Shown here in pieces: positions 45,836-54,121 of a DNA stretch of 64,000 bases; the first letter of the stretch is position 1; every line of letters starts with the position of its first letter. The DNA is taken from NCBI GenBank assembly GCA_041671505.1, contig JBAZBK010000017.1, positions 82,499 to 146,498 of the forward strand, in the 5' to 3' direction. The translations under genes were made by a program, and so were the position numbers. Under the pieces are notes generated by a model. It did no database searches and was not told the DNA's origin. It worked only from the letters and a program-made list of their open reading frames with translations. Source of the stretch: JACPDH01 sp041671505. Its GTDB lineage: Bacteria; Acidobacteriota; Thermoanaerobaculia; Gp7-AA8.

Positions 45836-45872
45836 GGAAAAACATCGCGGCCCCGGGGTAACCGGGGCCGCG
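45836..45872 (-). terminator. Rho-independent terminator after the bacilliredoxin gene
   Basis: An 11-bp perfect stem (CGCGGCCCCGG / CCGGGGCCGCG) with a 5-base loop, followed on the minus strand by ATGTTTTTCC. Confidence 0.85.
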
Positions 45873-45899
45873 GCGTTCGTGCTGTTCGAATGTCGGCGA

Positions 45900-46328
45900 C
45901 TACTGCGCGACGGGGACGCAGAACTTGTCGAACGACTCGACGAGCTCGCGCGCCAGATCGTGGGCTTCGCGACCCTCGATCTGGTGGCGCTCCCACATCT
46001 TCACGACGCTGCCGTCGCGCATCAGGGCGATCGAAGGTGACGAAGGGCGATAGCCGGTGAAATAGTCGCGCGCGCGCGCCGTGGCGTCCTTGTCGTTGCC
46101 GGCGAAGACGGTGATTTTCCGGTCGGGCTGAACCGAGTGCTCCACGGCCATACGGACCGCGGGACGGGCGTTGCCGGCCGCGCAGCCGCAGACCGAATTC
46201 ACGACCACGAGCACGGTCCCCTTCTTCGTTCCGAGCGCCGCATCGACGTCGGCTGCAGTCCGCGCTTCCTCGACTCCGACGCTGGTCAGCTCCGCGCGCA
46301 TCGGCGCTACGAGACGTTCATCGTACAT
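45900..46328 (-). CDS. Bacilliredoxin BrxA/BrxB family protein (YphP/YqiW-like)
   Basis: 142 residues from ATG 46328, with AAGGAGG upstream. The active-site CGC motif is Cys47-Gly-Cys49 in VNSVCGCAAGNARPA, on a thioredoxin-like fold. The family removes bacillithiol from oxidised protein thiols in Firmicutes; related proteins occur in Acidobacteriota and Bacteroidota. It suggests that this organism uses bacillithiol or a similar thiol, which would need bshABC elsewhere in the genome. Confidence 0.9.
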   Translation of the reverse strand: MYDERLVAPMRAELTSVGVEEARTAADVDAALGTKKGTVLVVVNSVCGCAAGNARPAVRMAVEHSVQPDRKITVFAGNDKDATARARDYFTGYRPSSPSIALMRDGSVVKMWERHQIEGREAHDLARELVESFDKFCVPVAQ

Positions 46329-46565
46329 TGGGTGGATCCTCCTTCTCTGAGGCGGGAAACTCGCCGGGGCGGCAAAATATGCCGCCGGAATTGCGAACAA
46401 TTCGCAATCAGACACTTCCATTCGCGTTCGGCCAATGGCTCACGGCCCTCGCCTGCGCGCAGCTCTCGCCCAGGAAGCGGCCGGGGCGATTCTTGTGGAC
46501 TCCCGCCCGTGCGTCCCCTAAACTCGAACCGTCCCTGACAATTTGACAACAAACGGAGGTTGGGA

Positions 46566-46982
46566 ATGCTCACATTTGCGTCTCTTCCCTTGATCGGGCT
46601 GCAGTCGGATTTCGGCGGCGGCGGTGGCGGCGGTGGACTGCTCGCAGCGGGCTGCGGAATGGTCATGTTCCTCGTCTGGGCCATCGTCCTCGTTGCGGTG
46701 ATCGCCGGGCTCTGGAAGGTCTTCGTCAAAGCCGGCAAGCCGGGCTGGGCGGCGATCGTTCCGATCTACAACATCATCGTGATGCTCGAGATCGTCGGAA
46801 AGCCGATCTGGTGGATCGTCCTGATGCTCATCCCGATCGTGAACATCGTCGTCGCGATCATCGTATCGATCGCGCTCGCCGAAAAGTTCGGCAAGAGCGC
46901 TGCCTACGGCATCGGCATCGCGCTCCTCGGCTTCATCTTCATTCCGATGCTCGGCTTCGGCGACGCCCGCTACCAGGGCTGA
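46566..46982 (+). CDS. DUF5684-like small membrane protein
   Basis: 138 residues from ATG 46566, with GGAGGT 6 bases upstream. A Gly-rich linker (FGGGGGGGGLL) precedes one helix (MVMFLVWAIVLVAVIAGLW). The family motif KVFVKAGKPGWAAIVPIYNIIVMLEIVGKPIWWIVLMLIPIVNIVV follows, then a closing SALAEKFGKS-like helix and DARYQG end. The family is widespread and uncharacterised and often fused to peptidase-like domains. Confidence 0.8.
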   Translation: MLTFASLPLIGLQSDFGGGGGGGGLLAAGCGMVMFLVWAIVLVAVIAGLWKVFVKAGKPGWAAIVPIYNIIVMLEIVGKPIWWIVLMLIPIVNIVVAIIVSIALAEKFGKSAAYGIGIALLGFIFIPMLGFGDARYQG

Positions 46983-47007
46983 GCCGGGAACCGAATGCCT
47001 TCTGCGG

Positions 47008-47031
47008 GGGTGCGGGCGCAAGCCCGCACCC
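47008..47031 (+). terminator. Hairpin after the DUF5684-like gene
   Basis: A 10-bp perfect stem (GGGTGCGGGC / GCCCGCACCC) with a GCAA loop, followed by TCGATTGGTTTTCC, a late and weak T-tract. Confidence 0.55.
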
Positions 47032-47145
47032 TCGATTGGTTTTCCGCGACAGGCCCCGACGCAGGCCGCATGGGCTCGAAAGCCTGCGCGTCGCCTGCCG
47101 CCTCTCGCCTGATTTCCGAAATATCCCCTCCCGCTGTCCCGTTAC

Positions 47146-47174
47146 TTGACTGCGCGCGAGGAGATGTGAATAAT
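47146..47174 (+). promoter_or_regulatory. Promoter of the initiator tRNA gene
   Basis: -35 TTGACT, a 17-base spacer and -10 AATAAT, 35 bases before the tRNA 5' end. Confidence 0.65.
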
Positions 47175-47209
47175 CGCGCTTCCTTGCTGCAAGGCGAGGC
47201 CGACAGTGT

Positions 47210-47286
<77 letters not shown>

Positions 47287-47301
47287 ATCGAAGGTGAACC
47301 G

Positions 47302-47335
47302 GAAGCCGCTCGGCAACGAGCGGCTTCTTGCTTTT
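47302..47335 (+). terminator. Terminator after tRNA-fMet
   Basis: An 11-bp perfect stem (GAAGCCGCTCG / CGAGCGGCTTC), a GCAA loop, then TTGCTTTT. Confidence 0.85.
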
Positions 47336-47343
47336 GGACTCAT

Positions 47344-47378
47344 CGCCGCTCGACCCATTTCGGGACGAGCGGCGTTTT
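47344..47378 (+). terminator. Second hairpin with T-tract, directly before a gene
   Basis: A 9-bp stem (CGCCGCTCG / CGAGCGGCG), a 13-base loop and TTTTCTCTT. It shares the CGCTCG/CGAGCG core with the terminator 9 bases upstream. It ends 17 bases before the next ATG, so it could act as an attenuator for that gene. Confidence 0.6.
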
Positions 47379-47395
47379 CTCTTGGAGGAGAGAAA

Positions 47396-47791
47396 ATGAC
47401 TGATTCCGAGCTCCTGGAACGCTTCGAGACCGCGGCCCTCTCGGGCGAGGAGTTCCCCCATCGCGAACACGTCAGGGTGGCCTGGATCTACCTTCGCGAG
47501 CGGCCTCTCCACGAGGTGCTCGATCGCTTTCCGAGGCACCTCCGCGCCCTCGCCAACGCGCTCGGCGCAGCCGGGCTTTACCACGAGACGGTCACCTGGT
47601 TCTTCCTCATGCTGGTCCATGACCGGATCGCCCGCAATTCGTGCGTAGAGAGCTGGGACCGCTTCGCCGACGCGAACCCCGATCTCATGGATCGGAGCAG
47701 CGAAGTCATGACGCGCTACTACAAGGAACAGACGTGGCAGTCGCCGCTTGCGAAGGAGCGATTTCTACTCCCGGATGCCTCACGTGCCTGA
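47396..47791 (+). CDS. Small conserved hypothetical protein
   Basis: 131 residues, with GGAGGAG before the ATG. All-helical, with ELLERFETAALSGEEFPHREHVRVAWIYLRERPLHEVLDRF, then YHETVTWFFLMLVHDRI, then ESWDRFADANPDLMD, and an end TWQSPLAKERFLLPD. It looks like a complete small domain of an uncharacterised family; the HREH and YHET histidines could bind a metal or ligand. A fragment of a second family member lies 2.9 kb downstream at 50703-50864. Confidence 0.75.
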   Translation: MTDSELLERFETAALSGEEFPHREHVRVAWIYLRERPLHEVLDRFPRHLRALANALGAAGLYHETVTWFFLMLVHDRIARNSCVESWDRFADANPDLMDRSSEVMTRYYKEQTWQSPLAKERFLLPDASRA

Positions 47792-48056
47792 TTCACCATC
47801 GCGCGGCATGGCAGTCGGCGTATCGCGACCGCCGCTCACTTCCGAAGCGCGAACAGAAGCTCCGACCCCTACCCTCGTCTACTCTCGTCGGTCCCGCGAC
47901 GATCCTCGCAGAAGAACACACGGTAAGAGGGACGGGAGGCGCACGAGCCTCTGCCGGCAGATTCGTCGCAGCGCTGGTCTCTCGACGCGGAGCTCGTCCC
48001 CCGGCCGAACACACGCGTCGGAACGGGTTCGACGGCTCGTCCCGAAGGCGCACCAG
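47792..48056. other. 265-base intergenic region at the left border of the oxidoreductase cassette
   Basis: No frame in it reads as a recognisable protein and no clear hairpin with a T-tract is present. It separates the small helical gene from the convergent oxidoreductase cassette. Confidence 0.4.
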
Positions 48057-49055
48057 CTAGTCGCCGACGCGAATGACCACCTTTCCGACGGCGCGGCCGG
48101 ATTCCACGTATGAAATGGCCTCGGCCGCGGCTTCCAGCGGAAACGTCCGGTCCAGGATCGGCTTGATGACACCGCTGTCCACCAGCTCGCCTATTTTCTC
48201 CAGCTGCTCGCCGCTCGCTCGCATGAACAGGTATTCGAAGCGCACGTTTCTTTCCCTGGCCAGACGATCGACCTTGCGATTCAGGAAGCCGAGGATCCAG
48301 ACGAGCGGCAGGCCGAGGCCCCATGCGCGTGCGAACTTGCCGTCAGGCCTGCCGCCGATCGTTACGACGACGCCGCCCGGCTTGACCGCCTCGAACGAGC
48401 GGAGCAGTGTGTCGCCCGCCTGGGAGTCGAGAACCACATCCTGATCCCTCGCCACATCCTCGAAGCGGGTCGTCGTGTAGTCGATGGCCAGGTCCGCGCC
48501 GAGCGACTTCACCAACGCGTGGTTCCTGGCGCGGGCCGTGGTCGCGACCACTGCACCCAGGTGTGTGGCCAGCTGGATGGCGAAGGTGCCGACGCCGCCC
48601 GAGCCGGCGTGGATGAGGAGCTTCTGTCCCGCCTGCAATCGTGCGACTTCGATCAGAGCCTGCCAGGCGGTGAGTCCCACGAGCGGAAGCGACGCAGCCT
48701 GCACGTAGTCGAGGCGCGCGGGCTTCTTCGCCGCGGCGCCTTCGCGCACGAGAGCGTACTCGGCGATCGCGCCGATGCGCTCTTTGTCGAGGCGCGCAAA
48801 GATGGCGTCGCCCACGTTGAATCTGGTTACGCCTGAACCGATCGCTTCCACGTCGCCGGCGAGATCGGTGCCGAGGATCAGTGGAAACGTGTAGGGCGTC
48901 AGCACCTTCACGACGCCGTCGCGGATCTTGTAGTCGAGCGGATTGACGCCGGCGGCACGTACCCGCACGAGAAGATCACCCGGTCCCGGCTCGGGCCGCG
49001 GCAGGTCCGTCATCTCCATCGGTGCCCTGTAGCGACGAATGGCGAGCGCTCTCAT
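48057..49055 (-). CDS. NADP-dependent quinone oxidoreductase-like MDR enzyme
   Basis: 332 residues. The GroES-like part has GVNPLDYKIRDG and GTDLAGDVEAIG. The Rossmann part has HAGSGGVGTFAIQLA and the C-terminal KPILDRTFPLEAAAEAISYVESGRAVGKVVI. The catalytic and structural zinc cysteines of alcohol dehydrogenases are absent, as in zeta-crystallin-type quinone reductases. Its ATG overlaps the SDR stop (ATGA), so the two enzymes are made together under TetR control. Confidence 0.9.
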   Translation of the reverse strand: MRALAIRRYRAPMEMTDLPRPEPGPGDLLVRVRAAGVNPLDYKIRDGVVKVLTPYTFPLILGTDLAGDVEAIGSGVTRFNVGDAIFARLDKERIGAIAEYALVREGAAAKKPARLDYVQAASLPLVGLTAWQALIEVARLQAGQKLLIHAGSGGVGTFAIQLATHLGAVVATTARARNHALVKSLGADLAIDYTTTRFEDVARDQDVVLDSQAGDTLLRSFEAVKPGGVVVTIGGRPDGKFARAWGLGLPLVWILGFLNRKVDRLARERNVRFEYLFMRASGEQLEKIGELVDSGVIKPILDRTFPLEAAAEAISYVESGRAVGKVVIRVGD

Positions 49056-49927
49056 CCGCGCTCCACTCGCGGACCTTCCGGGACGGGGGAGCGGCGCAAC
49101 GACGTCACGACGGGCGTGTCGAGCCGCAGATTCTTTCGAATCCCGGCGTCCACCAGACTCGCGGGCGCGAATCTGCGCAGCAACCGCAGCCGGTTTGCGA
49201 AGCTGCCGGCGGTGTATCGGAGCTTCGGGCGTACGGCGAGGGCAGCTCGAAGCACGACGTCGGCCACGACGCCCGGCTCGTCCGCAGTCGCCATGATCGC
49301 GCTGATTTGATGGCTCAAGGCCGCGCGCACGTCACGATATTCGTCGAGCTTCGAGTCGGGTTCCAGCGCGTTCGCGTCGAAGGCCGTCTTCGTGTATGCA
49401 GGCTCGATGACCGAGACCCGAATACCCCGCGTCCGTAGCTCGTGGTCGAGCGACTCCGAATAGCCTTCGATGGCGTGCTTGGTCGCGGCGTAGAGCGCCA
49501 TGAACGGCGCGGGCAGGAAGCCGAGCACGGAGCCGATGTTGATGATCCGACCGCGTCCCTGGTGCCGCATGTGTGGCACGACCGCGCGCGTCATGCGCAC
49601 GATCCCGAAGAAGTTCGTATCGAAGATCGAGCGGGCCTGTTCGATCGAGCTCTCTTCCGCTCCCGCGGGGGCAACACTGAAGCCGGCATTGTTCACGAGA
49701 ACGTCAATGCGACCGGAACGCCGCATCACGTCCCTGACGATGGCTTCGACCGAATCATCACTGGTCACGTCGAGGGGCAGCATCTCGAACGATCGCTGCC
49801 CCGCCGTCGCTCCCCGTCTGCTGGTGCCGTAGACTTTGTAGCCCGCCTTCGTCAGCCGCTCGGCCGTGGCTTGGCCGATGCCTGACGAGGCGCCAGTCAC
49901 GATCGCTATTTTGCTTTTCGTATTCAT
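49052..49927 (-). CDS. SDR-family oxidoreductase in TetR-controlled cassette
   Basis: 291 residues from ATG 49927, with AAAGGA 9 bases upstream. It has TGASSGIGQA for cofactor binding, NNAG, the serine in NIGSVLGFLPAP and YAATK. The C-terminal RYTAGSFANRLRLLRRFAP segment is typical of the retinol/steroid-like SDR subgroup. A 16-bp operator-like palindrome lies 87 bases upstream of the ATG. Confidence 0.9.
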   Translation of the reverse strand: MNTKSKIAIVTGASSGIGQATAERLTKAGYKVYGTSRRGATAGQRSFEMLPLDVTSDDSVEAIVRDVMRRSGRIDVLVNNAGFSVAPAGAEESSIEQARSIFDTNFFGIVRMTRAVVPHMRHQGRGRIINIGSVLGFLPAPFMALYAATKHAIEGYSESLDHELRTRGIRVSVIEPAYTKTAFDANALEPDSKLDEYRDVRAALSHQISAIMATADEPGVVADVVLRAALAVRPKLRYTAGSFANRLRLLRRFAPASLVDAGIRKNLRLDTPVVTSLRRSPVPEGPRVERG

Positions 49928-50013
49928 CTTGTCGTTCCTTTCAGTGCAGCTCCTGGGTTGATCGAATTCCACCCGTGCCGGCCGCATGTTGGCGGTGGTT
50001 GTGATATCAACTG

Positions 50014-50029
50014 TATGATGACCATCATA
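50014..50029. promoter_or_regulatory. TetR operator-like palindrome, site 2 (upstream of the SDR gene)
   Basis: TATGATGACCATCATA, a 7+2+7 dyad with a perfect TATGATG/CATCATA inverted repeat. It matches the site at 50667-50682 in 13 of 16 positions and lies in the tetR-SDR gap. Confidence 0.7.
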
Positions 50030-50070
50030 TTTTGAATCAGGCGAAACCCTTTTCATGTGCGAACGCGGGA

Positions 50071-50652
50071 TCAGGCGCCGGTCGGGGCGAGGTGTTTGAG
50101 CGCCGCCCTCCGCAGCGCGTCGGAGAGCTTTGGGTCGTTAACCGCGCGTGCCAGAAGCAATGCGCCAACCATCGTGGCGACGGTTGCGAGGGCACGCTCG
50201 TGCGCGCCCGGCTGACCCCAGTCGGGCGATTGGCGCGCAACGAGGTCGATCAGTTCCTTGATGCGCCGCGTGGAGGCGCGGCGCACTTCGGGGGCCTGGC
50301 GCGGCATCTCCGAGCCAAGGGCGACGACCGGGCAGCCCGTCTCGGCGTTCTGGACATGCGCCTTGGACAGGTAGGCCTGGAGCAGGACCTGAAGCGCCTG
50401 CGGCGGCGAAGCAGCGGCCGCGATGCGCGCCGATGCGGCGACGGCTTCGGCGCCGGCACGATCCGCAGCCTCCGCGAGCATCGCCTCGCGCGAGGGAAAG
50501 TGGGCGTAGAAGCCGCCGTGCGTGAGGCCGGCGTCTTTCATGATGTCGGCAACGCCGGTGCCGTCGTAGCCACTGCGCCGGATAGCGCGCGCGGCGGCCT
50601 CGACGATGCGCTCGTGCGTAACTTCCTTACGGCTGGGGGCGGACCGTCGCAT
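50071..50652 (-). CDS. TetR/AcrR-family repressor
   Basis: 193 residues from ATG 50652. The N-terminal helix-turn-helix is complete: ERIVEAAARAIRRSGYDGTGVADIMKDAGLTHGGFYAHFPSREAMLAEA. The ligand-binding part carries GCPVVALGSEM, common in TetR proteins that control SDR/MDR oxidoreductase operons. It lies upstream of the two oxidoreductase genes in the same direction. Two matching palindromes, one inside its own promoter and one before the SDR gene, mark it as autorepressor and repressor of the operon. Confidence 0.92.
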   Translation of the reverse strand: MRRSAPSRKEVTHERIVEAAARAIRRSGYDGTGVADIMKDAGLTHGGFYAHFPSREAMLAEAADRAGAEAVAASARIAAAASPPQALQVLLQAYLSKAHVQNAETGCPVVALGSEMPRQAPEVRRASTRRIKELIDLVARQSPDWGQPGAHERALATVATMVGALLLARAVNDPKLSDALRRAALKHLAPTGA

Positions 50653-50662
50653 CTCGCCGATC

Positions 50663-50691
50663 AATATATGACGCGCATCATAAAGTGTCAA
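50663..50691 (-). promoter_or_regulatory. Consensus promoter of tetR
   Basis: -35 TTGACA (50691-50686), a 17-base spacer and -10 TATATT (50668-50663). The operator at 50667-50682 fills the spacer, so bound TetR would exclude RNA polymerase. The start site would be about 3 bases before the ATG. Confidence 0.75.
50667..50682. promoter_or_regulatory. TetR operator-like palindrome, site 1 (in the tetR promoter)
   Basis: TATGACGCGCATCATA, an inverted repeat TATGA/TCATA between the -35 and -10 of tetR. Confidence 0.7.
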
Positions 50692-50702
50692 GCGCGCGGT
50701 GC

Positions 50703-50864
50703 GAGAGCTGCGCCTCCTGGGACGAATTCGCCCGAAGCAACCTCGACCTCTTCGAAAGCATCAGCACGATCCTGAACAGGCACTACCGGCCCTCGACGTG
50801 GCAGTCCGAGGCCGCAAAGGCGCGCTTCTTTCTCCCCGACGGCACCGGCCGTTCGAGCGATTAG
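50703..50864 (+). pseudogene. 3' fragment of a paralogue of the small helical protein at 47396-47791
   Basis: The plus-strand frame reads ESCASWDEFARSNLDLFES, then NRHYRPSTWQSEAAKARFFLPD and a stop at 50864. This aligns with NSCVESWDRFADANPDLMD, TRYYKEQTWQSPLAKERFLLPD of the intact gene. The first two thirds of the gene are missing; upstream is the tetR promoter. It is a truncated relic left at the right border of the TetR/SDR/MDR cassette. Confidence 0.8.
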
Positions 50865-50873
50865 CGGATGCGG

Positions 50874-50879
50874 TATAGT
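50874..50879 (+). promoter_or_regulatory. Putative -10 box TATAGT for the methyltransferase gene
   Basis: TATAGT lies 20 bases before ATG 50900; transcription would start about 14 bases before it. No good -35. Confidence 0.35.
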
Positions 50880-50899
50880 CCCGCGGCGGTTCTTCTTCG

Positions 50900-53800
50900 A
50901 TGCCTACTGAGTGGTGCCACACCGAGTTCCAAGCGACCTGCCCGGTCTGCGCAGCGGACGGGCGAAAAGCTGCGATCCTGGCGACGGACCACGTTCTGTC
51001 GAATCATCCACGCGTGACGCTCCTGCGCTGCGCAGGCTGCGGTGCGGCATTCCTCAGCGACCTGGCGATACCCGCCTACGAACACGAGCTCTCGGGCCTG
51101 ATCGACTACTACGTCGAGCAAGGTGGCGGAGTCGACCTGATGGTGGCGCCGCTGCTGCGCCTCCCTCCCGATTCGGTGCGGCGCTGTCTCGAGATCGGCT
51201 GCGGATTCGGCTTCGCCCTCGACTTCTGCCGGCACTCGTTCGGCTGGGAGGTACTCGGCGTCGACCCGTCGTCGCTCGCCGCCTCGGGCGCCGCGATCCT
51301 GAAGCTTCCGATCGTCCCAGCGTACTTCGACGCCGCGCTCGACATCGGACCGGAACCGTTCGACCTCGTCCTCTGCTCGGAAATCCTGGAGCACGTCGCA
51401 GAGCCGCACGGCCTCCTCGCCGCGATTCGGAACCGCCTCTCGCCCGACGGACTTCTCGTCCTCTCGACTCCGAACCTTGCGATCGTGAAGGAAGGCTCGG
51501 ACGAGGGCGTGCTCGGACGCGCGCTGAGTCCTGGCCTTCACCTGGTGCTCTACGACCGGGCCTCGCTCTCGATGGTGCTCGCGAAGGCCGGCTTTTCCGA
51601 CGTCATCATCGAAGAGTCGGCAGAGACGCTGCACGCCTTCGCAGCGGGATCGCGAGCTCCGCTCGATCGGCTTCGACCGGTCGCACCCGACGCGCAGCGC
51701 GCAATGCTTCGCGACTACTTCACGAACCGCGCAGACTCCTCCACGCCCGCGTCCGCGGCAGCCAGCGGATTCGCGTACCGACACTTCAAAGAGTGCGTGA
51801 ACGCGGGCCTCTACGCCGAAGCCGCGATCAGCCGCGACCGACTCGCGCGCGTCTACCGCGAACGCCACGGCCTGGAGCTCGAGAGGCCTGTCCAACTCGA
51901 GGCAAATCCTTCGCAGAAGCTTCCGTTCAATCTGACCGGCGCACTCTTCTTCTCCGGAATCCTCGAGCTCAACAGCCTCGACCGTTCCGATCGGGCCGCC
52001 GCGTACTTCTCCGCGGCCGTGAAGGCGGGAACGACGCTGTTGAACGATCAGAGCCCCTGGGGGCTTCACGACGGTGAGACCGAGGCGCTTCTGCAGCAGA
52101 GCCGCAAGCACCTTCCGATGGCTCTCGCGGCGACCGATCCCGACCGGGCGGTGACCGAAGTCGAGGCACTCGATGCAAAGGCGGACGAACGCGGCACGCT
52201 GCCTCCCGCGCTCGTCGCCGAGGCACGCGCACAAACGTTCGTGCGCCTCGTCAACGCCGGCGCGTACGACGCGGCCGCTCGTATCGCCCCGCCGATCGAT
52301 CTGGCTTCGCTCGAGAAGAGCGGAGAGCCGGTTCCCGGAACCCTCGACGCTCCGTTCTGCCTCGGCATGCTGGCGCTCCACCAGTCGCGTCCGCGTGAGG
52401 CAGCGGAGCTCTTCGGAGCCGTTCATCGCACTGCTCGCCGACATCCGAGGAAGGAACGAGCGGAGTTGCTCTGGTCGGCCCGCTTCCATGAGGGGCTCAG
52501 TTTCCGTCTCGCCGGCCTGGATGCGCTCGCCCGGGAAGCGTTCATCGACGTTGCGTCGTCCCGCGCCCTTGGTCAACTTCCACCGGTTCCGTCGCATCTC
52601 GGCGACGCGGCGCGGGGAATGCTCCCGGACGAAGCGCTTCCGGAGGCTCAAACCTCGGGCAACATCCCATCCCCCGCTCCCAACCGGCTGCTGATTGCGG
52701 AGCGATTCATCGCCCCGGTCGCCCGGCTCTCCGGAATCATCGTTCCGCTCGATGTGATCGCGCGGGAGCATCCAGTTCGCCTCCACCTCATCGTGGCGCG
52801 CGAAGGGACTGGCGCGTCCGATCGCCGCAACGCAACGCTGGCTTCCGTGCAACTGCCGCCCGCCGACTCGCTTCGACTCGCGTTTGCGCCGTTCGACACC
52901 TCCGCCGGCGACACCTTCGTCCTGGGCGCGCTCGAGCTCTCCAACGGAACCGCCGATCCTGACTCCTCCGATCTGGACGCAATCTTCGAAGCGGCCGCCG
53001 TCCGGACACCGATCACGCTCGACTGCCTTGGCGAACGCTCGAGCGACACGGCCGCCGGTCTTCTCCCTGACGAGCGCGCCATCGCGACATCCATCGTCCG
53101 TCACGTCAGGCGTCCGGAAATACGCACGGCTCATGCGCTCGACGCGTACTGGTGTGATGCGCACGGGATCTATCTGCGCGGCTGGATTCACGCCTACGAG
53201 CACCGGGTGCATTCAATGCGCGTCGAATCGGCAGGATGCTCGGCCGACGTCGACGCATGGGCGGAGCGTCCCGATCTGCTCGAGTTCTATCCCGAGCACG
53301 ATCACGTCCGGAACGGAGGATTCGCGGTCTATCTCGAATGTCCCCCGGGGCATCCGGTGACGCTGACGCTCGAGACGGAGGGAGGCATCGCGAGCTTCGT
53401 GCTCCCGCTTCCGGGCCACGCTCTCCCGGCATGGCCGGAGGAGGAGAGCGACGGCCGCGAACTGAGTCCCATTTTGCGTCGCTTCGCGGCGCTCGCCAAC
53501 GAGCGGCGTGGCCGGCTCCTGCAGATAGGCTCGCGCGCGCCCGCGGGCGTCGAGCCGACCCCGCCTCACCGCATCTTCGAAGGACGGGTCGTCGGGCTCG
53601 ACATCCATCCCGGCCACCACGTCGATCTCGTGGGAGACGCTCACCAACTGAGCCGCTTCCTGCGCGCCGCTTCGTTCGACGCCGTGTTCTCGTCCTCCGT
53701 ACTCGAGCACCTCGCCTCCCCGTGGCTGCTGCCGGCGGAGATCAACCGCGTCCTCAAGCCGGGCGGCCTCGTCTATCACCAGGCGCCGGCGGCGTGGCCC

Positions 53801-54121
53801 AACCACGCGCAGCCTAACGACTTCTGGCGCATGTCCTCCGAGGGGCTGCGCGTGCTGTTCGGCCCCGCGAACGGCTTCGAGATTCTCGAGGTCGCCGACT
53901 CGGGCGCCGCCGCGATCGTCCCCGGACCGAAATGGCGCCGGAAATACCTCGACATGCCTACGACCCCCGCGTTCGCGATGGCGGAGATTCTGGCGCGCAA
54001 GATCGAGGAGGTTAGCCCCGAAGGAGCCGCTGAGGCGCCGGCGACCGGAACCAGCGAGGCGCGATCACAGCGCTACCCGCTCGCCGGCCTGCGTCCGATC
54101 ATCCCCGGAGAGCGTTCCTGA
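50900..54121 (+). CDS. Two-methyltransferase fusion protein with zinc ribbon and helical middle
   Basis: 1073 residues. Residues 14-47 form a zinc ribbon (CPVC and CAGC). A class I SAM methyltransferase follows (LEIGCGFGFALDF at about 97-109, LVLCSEILEHV). About 280-600 is a helical, TPR-like stretch. About 600-850 is beta-rich, with an Asp-containing LRGWIHAYEHRVHSMRVES module. The C-terminal part is a second methyltransferase-like domain (VVGLDIHPGHHVDLVGDAHQL near residue 897, FDAVFSSSVLEHLASPW, LKPGGLVYHQAPAAWP) that lacks the usual glycine-rich GxGxG and may be degenerate. The layout and the GT2 gene starting at its stop point to modification of a surface glycan. Confidence 0.8.
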   Translation: MPTEWCHTEFQATCPVCAADGRKAAILATDHVLSNHPRVTLLRCAGCGAAFLSDLAIPAYEHELSGLIDYYVEQGGGVDLMVAPLLRLPPDSVRRCLEIGCGFGFALDFCRHSFGWEVLGVDPSSLAASGAAILKLPIVPAYFDAALDIGPEPFDLVLCSEILEHVAEPHGLLAAIRNRLSPDGLLVLSTPNLAIVKEGSDEGVLGRALSPGLHLVLYDRASLSMVLAKAGFSDVIIEESAETLHAFAAGSRAPLDRLRPVAPDAQRAMLRDYFTNRADSSTPASAAASGFAYRHFKECVNAGLYAEAAISRDRLARVYRERHGLELERPVQLEANPSQKLPFNLTGALFFSGILELNSLDRSDRAAAYFSAAVKAGTTLLNDQSPWGLHDGETEALLQQSRKHLPMALAATDPDRAVTEVEALDAKADERGTLPPALVAEARAQTFVRLVNAGAYDAAARIAPPIDLASLEKSGEPVPGTLDAPFCLGMLALHQSRPREAAELFGAVHRTARRHPRKERAELLWSARFHEGLSFRLAGLDALAREAFIDVASSRALGQLPPVPSHLGDAARGMLPDEALPEAQTSGNIPSPAPNRLLIAERFIAPVARLSGIIVPLDVIAREHPVRLHLIVAREGTGASDRRNATLASVQLPPADSLRLAFAPFDTSAGDTFVLGALELSNGTADPDSSDLDAIFEAAAVRTPITLDCLGERSSDTAAGLLPDERAIATSIVRHVRRPEIRTAHALDAYWCDAHGIYLRGWIHAYEHRVHSMRVESAGCSADVDAWAERPDLLEFYPEHDHVRNGGFAVYLECPPGHPVTLTLETEGGIASFVLPLPGHALPAWPEEESDGRELSPILRRFAALANERRGRLLQIGSRAPAGVEPTPPHRIFEGRVVGLDIHPGHHVDLVGDAHQLSRFLRAASFDAVFSSSVLEHLASPWLLPAEINRVLKPGGLVYHQAPAAWPNHAQPNDFWRMSSEGLRVLFGPANGFEILEVADSGAAAIVPGPKWRRKYLDMPTTPAFAMAEILARKIEEVSPEGAAEAPATGTSEARSQRYPLAGLRPIIPGERS

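Noticed and set aside
50071..50864. Integrative element with att sites around the TetR cassette
   Set aside because: No integrase, no transposase and no clear direct repeats at the borders were seen; only the truncated paralogue supports insertion.
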